Numbered from the stretch's first letter, positions 26,603-34,547 are shown. The stretch is DNA of 64,000 nucleotides from Bacillota bacterium (GCA_023419605.1 JAEZXR010000116.1:1-64000); one strand, 5' to 3'. Numbers and translations: made by a program. The notes: generated by a model not told the origin, from the sequence alone.

Positions 26603-26761
26603 TTATTGTTTTTCAAACATATCCTTGCCAACACCGCAAAGAGGGCATACCCAATCTTCCGGAATATCTTCAAAGGCAGTTCCCGGAGCTATTCCACCAT
26701 CTGGATCTCCCACCTCGGGATCGTAGACCCATCCACATGCTGTACAAACATACTTATCCAT
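26603..26761 (-). CDS. Rubredoxin
   Basis: 52 residues, too short for most ORF lists. The two iron knuckles are intact: YVCTACGWVYDPE near the start and WVCPLCGVGKDMFE near the end, with the conserved GDPDGGIAPGT between. A small one-electron carrier that supplies flavodiiron proteins and rubrerythrins during oxygen or peroxide reduction in anaerobes; a flavodiiron protein lies at 60.6 kb in this window. Monocistronic with its own terminator. Confidence 0.97.
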   Translation of the reverse strand: MDKYVCTACGWVYDPEVGDPDGGIAPGTAFEDIPEDWVCPLCGVGKDMFEKQ

Positions 26762-26854
26762 CAAAAATCCACTCCTATCCAAAATTATGTTATTTTTTAG
26801 CTAATCCTATGCCATTATTATACTACCCAAATTACCATTTGTAAAAACATAAAT

Positions 26855-27379
26855 CTAAAATTTTTTGTAACGATCACTATTTCCAGCTAAAATAACAATA
26901 CCGATTCCAATAAGGACCAGAGGAACCACCAGCTTGAAGATGCTGTACTTAAAAAGCTGACTTAGGGAAAATGTCCCAAAGAAAATAATTGAAAGCCCCC
27001 CAAGGATTCCTACCGGGATCAGCAGCGCTTTCTCTCTTGTTCCGAAATAATAGAGTTCAAATAGTCCTACCGCCGGAGCCAATATAAAACCCGGCCATAG
27101 AAGATGCCATATATCAAACAACATGGATAGCTGAAAAACAACGCCAATGGTTAGCAATATCCCTCCAGGCACGAGGATCCCCGCATCCCTCGTATCACCT
27201 GCGAAATAGGATTGGTGCATGATAATTCCCGGTATAATGACAAATAAAGGCCAGAAGGTTGCAAAAATATACCCGATATCCATCCATTCAAAGGAAACCA
27301 GGTTCAGGTTGTTTAACAGAAACAATCCGCCAAACACAATAAAAATGGCTCCCAAAATTACATTACCTTTTCTAAACAT
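26855..27379 (-). CDS. LiaI/LiaF-type (DUF5668) integral membrane protein
   Basis: 174 residues from ATG 27379 (AGGAGGATCAACC). About six hydrophobic segments, opening FRKGNVILGAIFIVFGGLFLLNNL, the motif of the LiaI-LiaF transmembrane region, and containing FWPLFVIIPGI. It lacks the C-terminal extracytoplasmic part of LiaF. Relatives damp cell-envelope stress two-component systems, but no LiaS/LiaR pair is adjacent. Function not established. Confidence 0.8.
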   Translation of the reverse strand: MFRKGNVILGAIFIVFGGLFLLNNLNLVSFEWMDIGYIFATFWPLFVIIPGIIMHQSYFAGDTRDAGILVPGGILLTIGVVFQLSMLFDIWHLLWPGFILAPAVGLFELYYFGTREKALLIPVGILGGLSIIFFGTFSLSQLFKYSIFKLVVPLVLIGIGIVILAGNSDRYKKF

Positions 27380-27499
27380 GGTTGATCCTCCTATTAAAAG
27401 CAACTGCAGCAATTGTTTTATGTTTCATATAGTATTATAAGCAAGTACCGCAAAAATGTCTGATGGAAAAGGTAATTTTATATTTTTTCTTACAGCCTC

Positions 27500-28108
27500 C
27501 TATAATTTCTCCATGGTCATAGGCTCCCTGTAGGTATCCGTATTGCCCTGCATCCTCCATAGCACATGGCGGATTCCTGTAGATATAAGATCTGCCATCC
27601 GCATGACCAGGCTCAGCCGCGTATTCTGCAGTACAAGGAAATCCATAAACCCTCCGAAATTCACAATTCCTGTTATGTACATATCCCCTACCGGTGTCAA
27701 GTCCTTCTTAACCCCTGATCCTGGCTTGATGGAGCCTTCCCCGACAGTTATATAGCCTACATGCTCCATTTTTCCCAGACAGGCATCGATCGCAACTACA
27801 AAGGGTCTATCATACTGTTCATATACCTTTTTTACGACTTCATCCAGATTTTTAGCATGGACCGGCTGATCCAGAGTTCCGTGAACAAAAACATTTTTAT
27901 ATTTCAAATTTTGAATTTTATATCCGATCAGAGGGCCGAGACTATCTCCCGTGGACCTGTCAGTTCCAATACAGATAAACACGATACTCCTGTATCCGTT
28001 CCCGACACACCGGCTCAGAAAGGTATATAAGGCATCACAGAAGTTCTTCATAGACATGGCACTTTCCGTGTTAATGTATTGTTGTTTGTTCGGGGTTTTC
28101 AAAAACAT
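27500..28108 (-). CDS. yyaC: YyaC-family sporulation protein (spore protease-like)
   Basis: 202 residues from ATG 28108, 8 nt after AAGGG. An upstream frame from 28204 would run through repeat sequence and is not used. Conserved parts are VFICIGTDRSTGDSLGPLIG, VHGTLDQPVHAKNL and AIDACLGK...GYITVGEG. The fold is related to the GPR germination protease and hydrogenase-maturation peptidases. YyaC is made in sporulating Bacillus and Clostridia; its exact substrate is unknown. The promoter region lies within or beyond the repeats at 28133-28333. Confidence 0.92.
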   Translation of the reverse strand: MFLKTPNKQQYINTESAMSMKNFCDALYTFLSRCVGNGYRSIVFICIGTDRSTGDSLGPLIGYKIQNLKYKNVFVHGTLDQPVHAKNLDEVVKKVYEQYDRPFVVAIDACLGKMEHVGYITVGEGSIKPGSGVKKDLTPVGDMYITGIVNFGGFMDFLVLQNTRLSLVMRMADLISTGIRHVLWRMQGNTDTYREPMTMEKL

Positions 28109-28132
28109 GACCATCACCCTTATATCGTTTTT

Positions 28133-28333
28133 TATATACAACCGGATGGACAGCTGCTGATTTCGGCATCCTACAGCCAACGGTTCCGGGGCTTTACGAG
28201 GCACGAATCAGCTAAGGGTCGACTGAAATATTACTTCCGATACTTTTTCGGGGTACGGGGCTCTGCTGTAGTGGCCTGAAAAAGTTTTAGCGGAAGTTAT
28301 GTTTTAGCGATCCCTAAGTTCCATCCGAATTTG
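28133..28333. repeat. Second intergenic repeat family, copy 1, interrupted by a MITE-like element
   Basis: From TATATACAACCGGATGG to AATCAGCTAAG (28133-28216) and again TTCCATCCGAATTTG (28319-28333), the sequence matches the uninterrupted copy at 32933-33031. Between the halves lies the MITE-like element at 28217-28313 plus a duplicated CTAAG. The family has imperfect inverted ends (CAGCTGCTGATT / AATCAGCT). Confidence 0.85.
28217..28313. repeat. MITE-like hairpin element, copy C (nested insertion)
   Basis: 97 bp from GGTCGACTGAAATATTACTT to AAGTTATGTTTTAGCGATCC. It is flanked on both sides by CTAAG (28212-28216 and 28314-28318), a 5-bp target duplication. The intact repeat at 32933-33031 has a single CTAAG at this place. 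The arms TACTTCCG / CGGAAGT match the other copies; the central part differs. Confidence 0.85.
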
Positions 28334-28454
28334 TACAGGCCTTGCAAAAGGATAACCATACTTTTACGGCGCCTTATATTACATAGTATTGCCCCTCCCC
28401 CCAGGTTTATTACTTTGTTCATTATATTTTTTATTATTGCCCAGATTTTTTATA

Positions 28455-28483
28455 TTGATATGAAGAGCCTATTTTGTTATGAT
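28455..28483 (+). promoter_or_regulatory. Promoter of the PAS-PP2C gene
   Basis: Plus strand: -35 TTGATA (28455-28460), 17 bp, -10 TATGAT (28478-28483), about 85 nt before the ATG at 28573. Confidence 0.65.
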
Positions 28484-28572
28484 AAAGGTGTGAAGCCTGT
28501 TTGAAGGCATTAAACCGTAAATGTAAATGACAATTGCAAGAAAGCCATAAAAATAGAAAGGCTGTATGGAAT

Positions 28573-29691
28573 ATGCTGCAGGAATACGACAATTACAATT
28601 TCATGAGCAAAAATTTTATTGATGAAGTCATTAACGGTATGTACGATTGGGTACGTGTTATCGATAGAGACAGCAACATAATTTATATGAACAAGGCCAT
28701 GTGTGAGGGTCTTGGAACCTGCCAGACAGGCCAGAAGTGTTACATTGCAACAGGCAAAAAAGCCCCCTGTGAGAATTGCATCTCCAGAAGAGCAATATTT
28801 GATGGACGTGTTCATGAAAAGGAAGAGATCATTCATAGCCGAATTTATTCGGTTATGAGCTCCCCCGTAAAAAATGAAGATGGAGAAATTATTGCGGCTG
28901 TTGAAGTTTTACGGGATGTTACTCAGGTCCGGCAGCTTCAGCAAAAGATAAACCAGCAAAATGCAATATTGCAGAAGGATTTGGATGCCGCTAAAAATCT
29001 CCAGCGCAGTCTCCTGCCTAAAGGTTTTAAAGATGCCAGGGTAGACTTCCGCTACTTTTACAGGCCCTGCGAAGCTCTTGGCGGCGACTTTCTGGATATA
29101 TTCTCCATTGACAGCGATCATATCGGCATGTATATAGCCGATGTGTCCGGTCATGGAGTTTCCTCTTCCATGCTGACGGTATTTTTACACTCTACTTTGG
29201 ACCGTTCACTCCTGTCACCCGCCCAGGCTCTTTCACAGCTTTACGAGAAATTCAATAAAAGTGGGATCTTTGAGGACCTGTATATTACGGTTTTTTATGC
29301 TGTTATTGATCTGAAGAACTATACCATAACCTACTCCAATGCAGGTCATAATGTAATCCCGGTTGTTTTTGACCATAAAACCTTTGATTTGCTGAATTCC
29401 GCCGGCATCCCCATTAGTAACTGGCTTCCTGAACCTTACTATATCGACACCACCAGAGCACTGAAAAAAGGGGAGAATATTTTCTTCTACACCGATGGAG
29501 TCGTTGAGATAAGAAATGAGGCCAATAAACAATTCGGTGAAGATCGACTGGCTGAGATTCTTACGGAAGTTCCCGGCACTCCTGAAGAAATCCTACAGGA
29601 TATTACCTCAAAGATCGATGATTTCATGGGTGGGGAAGGTATCGAAGCTTCCCATGACGACATAACAATTGCTATTTTGCAAATAAAATAA
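28573..29691 (+). CDS. PAS domain SpoIIE/RsbU-type protein phosphatase
   Basis: 372 residues from ATG 28573; the frame also opens at TTG 28534 without a ribosome site. A PAS sensor (~10-125: VINGMYDWVRVIDRDSNIIYMN) contains a cysteine group CQTGQKCY...PCENC that could hold a metal or redox centre. A coiled-coil linker (~125-150) leads to the PP2C-SpoIIE catalytic domain with EALGGDFLDIF, ADVSGHGVSSSM, YSNAGHN and FYTDGVVE, the metal-binding aspartates. Such enzymes dephosphorylate anti-sigma antagonists. No partner switch genes are adjacent. Confidence 0.92.
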   Translation: MLQEYDNYNFMSKNFIDEVINGMYDWVRVIDRDSNIIYMNKAMCEGLGTCQTGQKCYIATGKKAPCENCISRRAIFDGRVHEKEEIIHSRIYSVMSSPVKNEDGEIIAAVEVLRDVTQVRQLQQKINQQNAILQKDLDAAKNLQRSLLPKGFKDARVDFRYFYRPCEALGGDFLDIFSIDSDHIGMYIADVSGHGVSSSMLTVFLHSTLDRSLLSPAQALSQLYEKFNKSGIFEDLYITVFYAVIDLKNYTITYSNAGHNVIPVVFDHKTFDLLNSAGIPISNWLPEPYYIDTTRALKKGENIFFYTDGVVEIRNEANKQFGEDRLAEILTEVPGTPEEILQDITSKIDDFMGGEGIEASHDDITIAILQIK

Positions 29692-29721
29692 GGTTTGGAG
29701 CGCATTGCCAAACCTTATTTT
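29688..29721 (+). terminator. Terminator of the PAS-PP2C gene
   Basis: ATAAGGTTTGG...CCAAACCTTAT followed by TTTTC, overlapping the stop codon region. Confidence 0.8.
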
Positions 29722-29771
29722 TCGTATACCCCTGTTTACCGTAAATAGTGGGATATCCCCGGAAAACAGAA

Positions 29772-30116
29772 CTACCAGAAGAATGGAAAGCCAAAACCAA
29801 AAGGCGGGAAAAACGGGGAGAACGGGAATCCGAAAAAGAACGGAAATCTCCTTCTTATTCTATATGAATCATCATCCGAACGGTAGAAGCCCCCGTACTG
29901 GCCATACCCTGGGTATCCACTTCCACCATAATTGGGATATCCTCCGAAGCCGCCCACAATAGGATATCCTCCCTGCCAATCCATGGACGGATACCTCTCA
30001 TCACTTTGCATGAAGGGATAATTCCCATAGCCATACTGCTGAGGATAACCGCCATAGCCATAGGAACGTTCAGTTCCTGTTACTTCGGAATAAGGCTCAC
30101 TCTCATAACTATACAT
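29772..30116 (-). CDS. Glycine/tyrosine-rich small protein, spore-coat-like composition
   Basis: 114 residues from ATG 30116 (AGGAGGATTCAGT). After a short acidic start, residues ~20-80 are G/Y/P-rich with irregular GGYP and YG repeats, then RIRRRFPFFFGFPF and a terminal Phe/Pro/Gly stretch. No signal peptide. The composition resembles clostridial spore-coat or exosporium proteins, and a yyaC gene is 2 kb away, but there is no domain match, so this is inference. It is real by ribosome site and start; the low complexity lowers certainty. Confidence 0.65.
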   Translation of the reverse strand: MYSYESEPYSEVTGTERSYGYGGYPQQYGYGNYPFMQSDERYPSMDWQGGYPIVGGFGGYPNYGGSGYPGYGQYGGFYRSDDDSYRIRRRFPFFFGFPFSPFFPPFGFGFPFFW

Positions 30117-30228
30117 ACTGAATCCTCCTAAAATTAAGCTTATACTCCATAATATGCCCAATTTAAAAAGAAGTTACCGTTTACGGAGTATTATGTTAAT
30201 TTTAGGGCAAAATTTTAAGCATCCTCTG

Positions 30229-30561
30229 CTATTTTAATCCGGACTCAATAACATTATTGATTGAACTATATACTTTTCCTACCAAATCGTTAAATTTTTT
30301 TGAAGCTTTAAGATATTTGTCCACTTCAGGAATCTTAGCCAGTTCACCAAAAGTTTTATTCAATTCTGCCACTCTGGTTTCCATCTCTTTCATCGGCAGT
30401 TTTGAATTGTATAATTCCGTCTGTTTTTTGTTAAATGAGTCCAACCCGGTCTTTAAATTCCGATCCCGGTCAATTACAGATTTAGCCTGTCTCAGCTCCG
30501 TAAACTCCGCTGTTGTCTTAATCGCCTCAGCCAGTTCCTTCGCTTTATCATTGACTGCCAT
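30229..30561 (-). CDS. YlbF/YmcA-family protein
   Basis: 110 residues from ATG 30561 (GCGAGGTG). Helical protein with the DUF964 pattern: AKELAEAIKTTAEFTELRQAK, DRNLKTGLDSFNKKQ and FNDLVGKVYSSINNVI. In Bacillus, YlbF, YmcA and YaaT form the Y-complex that affects sporulation, competence and RNase Y cleavage. Only one member is seen here. Its promoter region is next to the repeat at 30719-30847. Confidence 0.88.
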   Translation of the reverse strand: MAVNDKAKELAEAIKTTAEFTELRQAKSVIDRDRNLKTGLDSFNKKQTELYNSKLPMKEMETRVAELNKTFGELAKIPEVDKYLKASKKFNDLVGKVYSSINNVIESGLK

Positions 30562-30718
30562 TATAAACACCTCGCATTAAATTTTATAAGTAGAATCTGT
30601 TATCCATTCCACAATAAGGACTAAGGAAACGGCAGATTTCTACTTGCTACCATAATATTCCTCCAGACGCTGCGGCGTGACTTGGCTTGTCCGGGAAGCC
30701 GGAAAATTTTCAAGCAAA

Positions 30719-30847
30719 GAACAAAGGTGGCTTTGCCGCTTTTGTTTGCGCATGTGCCTTTCCGAAGCATGAGGAAAAGCTGGCACGCGCATAAATTTAA
30801 TGTTTTTTTATTGTCTAGGAAAGTTCTCTTTCCTAGACAATAAAAAA
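30719..30847. repeat. 127-bp three-hairpin repeat, copy 2
   Basis: Matches 24086-24212 almost base for base, including the three hairpins and the MLRKGTCANK reading on the minus strand. The last hairpin is stronger here (TTGTCTAGGAAAG / CTTTCCTAGACAA). It lies directly after the hypB terminator and before the ylbF-like gene. Confidence 0.85.
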
Positions 30848-30882
30848 CCGTTCCTGTGTGTATTGTATTCACATAGGAACGG
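30842..30882 (-). terminator. Terminator of hypA-TRIC-hypB
   Basis: Minus strand CCGTTCCTATGTG...CACACAGGAACGG followed by TTTTTTATTG. The T-run overlaps the edge of the repeat copy at 30719-30847. Confidence 0.85.
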
Positions 30883-30914
30883 CGAATTACCGATTACGTT
30901 TTCAACAAAGGAAC

Positions 30915-31562
30915 TTATTTTGCAGCGAAAGCTTTTAACCATTTCGCCAAAGCCTCAAATCCTTCTCCGGTTTTACAGGAAACCTCAAAGACCGGTACTT
31001 TTTCGTTCAATGCCCTGACACCCTTGTAGAAACTGTCTCTGTCAAAGTCAATATAAGGAGCCAGATCCGTCTTATTCAGTATTACTATATCTGCAGCCTC
31101 AAACATGGAGGTGTACTTATAAGGCTTGTCGTGTCCTTCCGGCACACTGGCAATCACCATCTTCAAATTTTCCCCCAGGTCAAAGGCAGACGGGCATACC
31201 AGATTGCCTACATTTTCAATGAACAGCAGGGAGCCTTCCCTTACAGCAAAGTCTTCCATCACGACCTGAATCATATTGGCATCCAGATGGCATCCGCCTC
31301 CGGTATTGATTTGAACAACAGGGATTCCCAATTGCTCAATCTTCTCCGCATCAATGCTTGATGCAATATCTCCTTCGATAACACCGGCTCCCATATCTTC
31401 CTTCAGCATGTCAATAATTTTAAGAATGGTGCTGGTTTTTCCGGCTCCTGGTGAAGCCATAACATTTATGGCTGTTATTTTTCTTTCGCGGAACAGGCTT
31501 CTGTTTTCTTCAGCCAACTTGCTGTTGGCTCCCATAATGTCTCTAAAAACCTTTATCTCCAT
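30915..31562 (-). CDS. hypB: Hydrogenase nickel incorporation GTPase HypB
   Basis: 215 residues from ATG 31562 (GAAAGGAAG upstream). G domain with P-loop INVMASPGAGKTS, VIEGDIAS, the metal-binding INTGGGCHLDANM (Cys and His at the dimer interface), and NKTDLA. It lacks the N-terminal CXXCGC and histidine stretches of some HypB. With HypA it loads nickel into the [NiFe] active site, here presumably of the Ech large subunit encoded 2 kb upstream. It ends the hypA-TRIC-hypB operon. Confidence 0.95.
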   Translation of the reverse strand: MEIKVFRDIMGANSKLAEENRSLFRERKITAINVMASPGAGKTSTILKIIDMLKEDMGAGVIEGDIASSIDAEKIEQLGIPVVQINTGGGCHLDANMIQVVMEDFAVREGSLLFIENVGNLVCPSAFDLGENLKMVIASVPEGHDKPYKYTSMFEAADIVILNKTDLAPYIDFDRDSFYKGVRALNEKVPVFEVSCKTGEGFEALAKWLKAFAAK

Positions 31563-31601
31563 GTTTTCGCTTCCTTTCATCCCTCGTTACACCCTATAAA
31601 T

Positions 31602-32219
31602 TCACAGGTTTACCTTCTCCGTTTTGACTACGGGCAGGTTAAGGCCAAAGTGTATTGCCATCATCCGTATGGCGAAAATGATCATGATACACATGTATAT
31701 ATTAAAGTTTGTATCCAGTTTACCATAGAAACCATAAAATACCAAGGCCCCCAGCATGGATGCCATGGCATAGATCTCGCTTTTAAAGACCAGAGGAACT
31801 TTATTCACGAACATATCCCGGATAATCCCACCTCCGACCCCTGTCAGCACGGCCACAAACAGTACGCCGATAATAGGCAACTGAAGCTGAATCCCCTTAT
31901 AAGCCGCCAGTACTGTAAAAACACCCAATCCGATGGCATCACAGATTTGAATAATAAACAAGAGCTTCTTTACGTGCTTAAAAGCCAGACAGGTTACCAA
32001 CGCTGTCAGGGTTATAAGGATTATATATTTAGGCTGTGTAAAAAATACGGGAGGATCCTTGCTGATAATAACATCACGAATAATTCCTCCTCCACAGGCT
32101 GTTATAATGGATAATACAAAAACTCCAAATAAATCCAGCTTGTTTTTTATTGCTACAAACGCTCCGGACGCCGCAAAAGCAGCTGTACCGACCAAATCCA
32201 TTATGTCGACCAGTAACAT
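31602..32219 (-). CDS. TRIC-family (UPF0126, YicG-like) membrane protein
   Basis: 205 residues from ATG 32219 (GGTGGAGTAGG, inside the end of hypA). Seven hydrophobic segments made of two repeats, each with the family glycine motif: ACGGGIIRDVIISKDPP and GVGGGIIRDMFVNKVPL. Bacterial members form trimeric cation channels. Position between hypA and hypB, with start and stop codons touching hypA, is unusual and hints at a role in ion balance or metal supply for hydrogenase; this is inference from context only. Confidence 0.9.
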   Translation of the reverse strand: MLLVDIMDLVGTAAFAASGAFVAIKNKLDLFGVFVLSIITACGGGIIRDVIISKDPPVFFTQPKYIILITLTALVTCLAFKHVKKLLFIIQICDAIGLGVFTVLAAYKGIQLQLPIIGVLFVAVLTGVGGGIIRDMFVNKVPLVFKSEIYAMASMLGALVFYGFYGKLDTNFNIYMCIMIIFAIRMMAIHFGLNLPVVKTEKVNL

Positions 32220-32220
32220 C

Positions 32221-32562
32221 CTACTCCACCTCAATACTCTCGATATAAAACTCCTTCCCCACTCCTGTAGGCGTTCCCTGCCCTCCGCATATGGGGCATT
32301 CGAATCCCACCTTTGGCTTATGGTACTTCTGTCCGCAGGACTTGCAGAGAAACTCCGCAGGCACTCTCGTAAAGTGCAGCTTTGCGCCCTCCGCCAAGGT
32401 CCCCTGGCTCATAATATCAAAGTACATCTGAACCGAGTCATCGATGATGGTAGATAAATCGCCGATCACAAGCCGTACCTCTGTTACTTTTCCGGCACCG
32501 GCCTTTTGTGCCTCTTCCAGGATAATGGTAATTAATCCTTTTGTTACAGCATACTCATGCAT
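32221..32562 (-). CDS. hypA: Hydrogenase nickel incorporation protein HypA
   Basis: 113 residues. It starts MHEYAVTKGL; the N-terminal amine, His2 and Glu3 make the nickel site. The zinc domain has CKSCGQKYH and CPICGG. Delivers nickel together with HypB for [NiFe]-hydrogenase maturation. The start lacks a textbook ribosome site (AAGAAGGAATATACTGTAT). A MITE-like element ends 65 bp upstream, so the element may influence its promoter. Confidence 0.95.
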   Translation of the reverse strand: MHEYAVTKGLITIILEEAQKAGAGKVTEVRLVIGDLSTIIDDSVQMYFDIMSQGTLAEGAKLHFTRVPAEFLCKSCGQKYHKPKVGFECPICGGQGTPTGVGKEFYIESIEVE

Positions 32563-32627
32563 ATACAGTATATTCCTTCTTTCCAGAAATGTGCTTCCTA
32601 CCCTGCCGCTTCCGGTGGTTGTCCATC

Positions 32628-32826
32628 GGATTCGCTAAAATATAACTTCCGCTATCATTGTGCTACACCCTGCATGGATGCCATGGCCATCGAACTTTAT
32701 ATGAATTTACTCCGCATCCAACTGACCCAACTACCAGTCATTTGGATGCTACGCAGGAAGCAATGTATAAAGTTCGCTGTCCGAGTCGGGCCCGCAAAAA
32801 AGTGGAAGTAATATTTTAGCGAATCC
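32628..32826. repeat. MITE-like hairpin element, copy E, with a second hairpin nested inside
   Basis: 199 bp. The 23-bp termini (GGATTCGCTAAAATAT.. and ..ATATTTTAGCGAATCC) are inverted with a single mismatch. The body has ACTTCCGCT / AGTGGAAGT arms and the TGCTACACCCTGCATGG signature. At 32691-32776 an extra 86-bp unit with its own ends CGAACTTTATA / TATAAAGTTCG and inner GCATCCAA / TTGGATGC lies in the loop, making this copy about twice the length of the others. Confidence 0.85.
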
Positions 32827-32840
32827 ATAGCTATTATACA

Positions 32841-32873
32841 TAAAAAACACAGTCATGAAAAGCATGACTGTGT
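32841..32873 (-). terminator. Terminator of the ech operon
   Basis: Minus strand ACACAGTCATGCTTTTCATGACTGTGT then TTTTTATG. It is 170 nt after the echF stop, with the repeat at 32933-33031 in between. Confidence 0.8.
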
Positions 32874-32932
32874 CTTATCCATGAAATACCATCTGCTTTA
32901 CGTTACAGCAGGGTCCGTTCCGAACAACTATA

Positions 32933-33031
32933 TATATACAATCGGATTGGCAGCTGCTGATTTGGGCCTCGTACAGCCAACGGCTCCGGGGCTTTACAAG
33001 GCATGAATCAGCTAAGTTTCATCCGAATTTG
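32933..33031. repeat. Second intergenic repeat family, copy 2 (uninterrupted)
   Basis: 99 bp from TATATACAATCGGATTGG to CATCCGAATTTG, matching 28133-28333 once the nested element there is removed. Imperfect inverted ends. It lies between the echF stop codon and the ech terminator, so it is transcribed as the 3' untranslated part of the ech mRNA. Confidence 0.8.
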
Positions 33032-33042
33032 AATGGGCTCAG

Positions 33043-33429
33043 TTACGCTACTCCCTGGCCTTCCTTTGAAGCGGCAGGCTGTTCCGCCGGCTTCGGCGGC
33101 TGTACCTGTTTCACTTTTTCCTTGGTACAGCTTGCAGTTTTGTGCCCTGCTTCCTGTAGTATACACTTCTTAGGACATACTTCAGTACATACTCCACAGA
33201 TAACGCATTTGAACTGGTCGATTTCCCAGGACTTTTCCGCCCTGTTTACAACGATCGCATCCGCAGGACATTTTTTGCTGCAAATTCCACAGAAAATGCA
33301 TGCATCCACATCAATACCGCTGATGTGCCCTCTGGAATCCTTAAAAGGCTCCCTTTTCTCAAAAGGATACATCCGGGTAGCAGGCTTTGATCCCAGGTTC
33401 TTGAATATATTTCCTATCATATCAAACAT
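33043..33429 (-). CDS. echF: Ech hydrogenase subunit F, 2x[4Fe-4S] ferredoxin-like
   Basis: 128 residues. Two iron-sulfur motifs, CIFCGICSKKCP and CVICGVCTEVCP, as in NuoI/EchF, which pass electrons between ferredoxin and the small subunit. After them is a Pro/Gln/Ala-rich tail (VQPPKPAEQPAAS) that looks disordered. Last gene of echABCDEF, followed by a repeat and a terminator. Confidence 0.94.
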   Translation of the reverse strand: MFDMIGNIFKNLGSKPATRMYPFEKREPFKDSRGHISGIDVDACIFCGICSKKCPADAIVVNRAEKSWEIDQFKCVICGVCTEVCPKKCILQEAGHKTASCTKEKVKQVQPPKPAEQPAASKEGQGVA

Positions 33430-33469
33430 GGTTACACCTCCATATCAATCGACAATTGCCAATACAATC

Positions 33470-34546
33470 CTATCTTTCCGTACAGCTAATGCAGGGGTCG
33501 ATGGTTAATATCAACATCGGTACATCCGCCAATTGGCTGCCGGGCAGCATCTTCAGCAGAGCAGGTACGTTAGCAAAGGTTGGTGTTCTAAGTCTGAGCC
33601 GGTCGAGGTTTTTTGTTCCGTTGGCCCTCATGTAGTACAGAACCTCTCCTCTTGGCTGCTCAACTCTTGAAATAACCTCACCATTGGGATTTCCCTTTAC
33701 AGGAACACTGATCTCTCCATCGGGAATCTTCGCAACAGCCTGCTTTATAAGGTCTACAGACTGATAGATTTCCCTCAGCCTGACAGCAGTTCTCGCATAG
33801 CAGTCTCCGTCCTGTTCGATAACAGGCTCAAAATCCAATTCCCCATAAGCAGCATATCCGGTGACCCTGTGGTCCATCACAATACCGCTGGCTCTGGCCA
33901 TAGGTCCCAGGGTACCCAGCAGTGTGGCTTGCTCCTTGGAAAGCACTCCTACACCCACCAACCGGTGCTTTACTGTATAGTCGTTCATGAAGGTCTTCTC
34001 CAACTGCTTCAGGTCCTCCTGGATTTCATCCGCAGCCAGGGTTACCTTCAACAGCAGTTCTTTCGAGATATCTCTTCTGACTCCACCGATAATATTTCCG
34101 GATATAATGACCCTGCTTCCACAGGTTTCTTCCATTATATCCATGACCTTTTCCCTGTTTCTCCAGGTCTGCATGAACAAGCTTTCAAATCCGAAAGCAT
34201 CTGCCAGAAGTCCCAGCCACAGGAGGTGACTGTGAATTCTATGAAGTTCTGCCCAGATTACTCTCAAATACCGTGCCCGATCGGGAATTGTGACGTTCAT
34301 CAGCTCTTCCATCCCCTGGCAGTATGCCATGGCATGCTGAAAGCTGCAGATTCCACAAACCCTTTCTACCACAAATACATTTTGTGTAAATTCCTTTGTT
34401 TCCGTCAGCTTTTCCAATCCTCTGTGAACATATCCAATGGCTGGAATCGCTTCAACGATCTGCTCGTCTTCCATAACCAGCTTGATGTGAATCGGTTCAG
34501 GCAATACCGGATGTTGGGGGCCAAAAGGTATTATTGTCTTACTCAT
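33470..34546 (-). CDS. echE: Ech hydrogenase large subunit E, [NiFe] catalytic
   Basis: 358 residues from ATG 34546 (a longer frame from 34570 overlaps echD more). The four nickel-binding cysteines are present: ERVCGICSFQH near residue 60 and DPCISCTER at the extreme C-terminus. The protein stops right after the second motif, so there is no C-terminal peptide to be removed by a maturation protease, as in some Ech-type enzymes. The site reduces protons or oxidises hydrogen. It shares no overlap but only 1 nt spacing with echD. Confidence 0.96.
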   Translation of the reverse strand: MSKTIIPFGPQHPVLPEPIHIKLVMEDEQIVEAIPAIGYVHRGLEKLTETKEFTQNVFVVERVCGICSFQHAMAYCQGMEELMNVTIPDRARYLRVIWAELHRIHSHLLWLGLLADAFGFESLFMQTWRNREKVMDIMEETCGSRVIISGNIIGGVRRDISKELLLKVTLAADEIQEDLKQLEKTFMNDYTVKHRLVGVGVLSKEQATLLGTLGPMARASGIVMDHRVTGYAAYGELDFEPVIEQDGDCYARTAVRLREIYQSVDLIKQAVAKIPDGEISVPVKGNPNGEVISRVEQPRGEVLYYMRANGTKNLDRLRLRTPTFANVPALLKMLPGSQLADVPMLILTIDPCISCTER

Positions 34547-34547
34547 C

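Noticed and set aside
30621..30872. 83-residue minus-strand ORF next to hypB
   Set aside because: It runs through the hypB terminator and the 127-bp repeat; the same peptide segment occurs in the second copy of the repeat.
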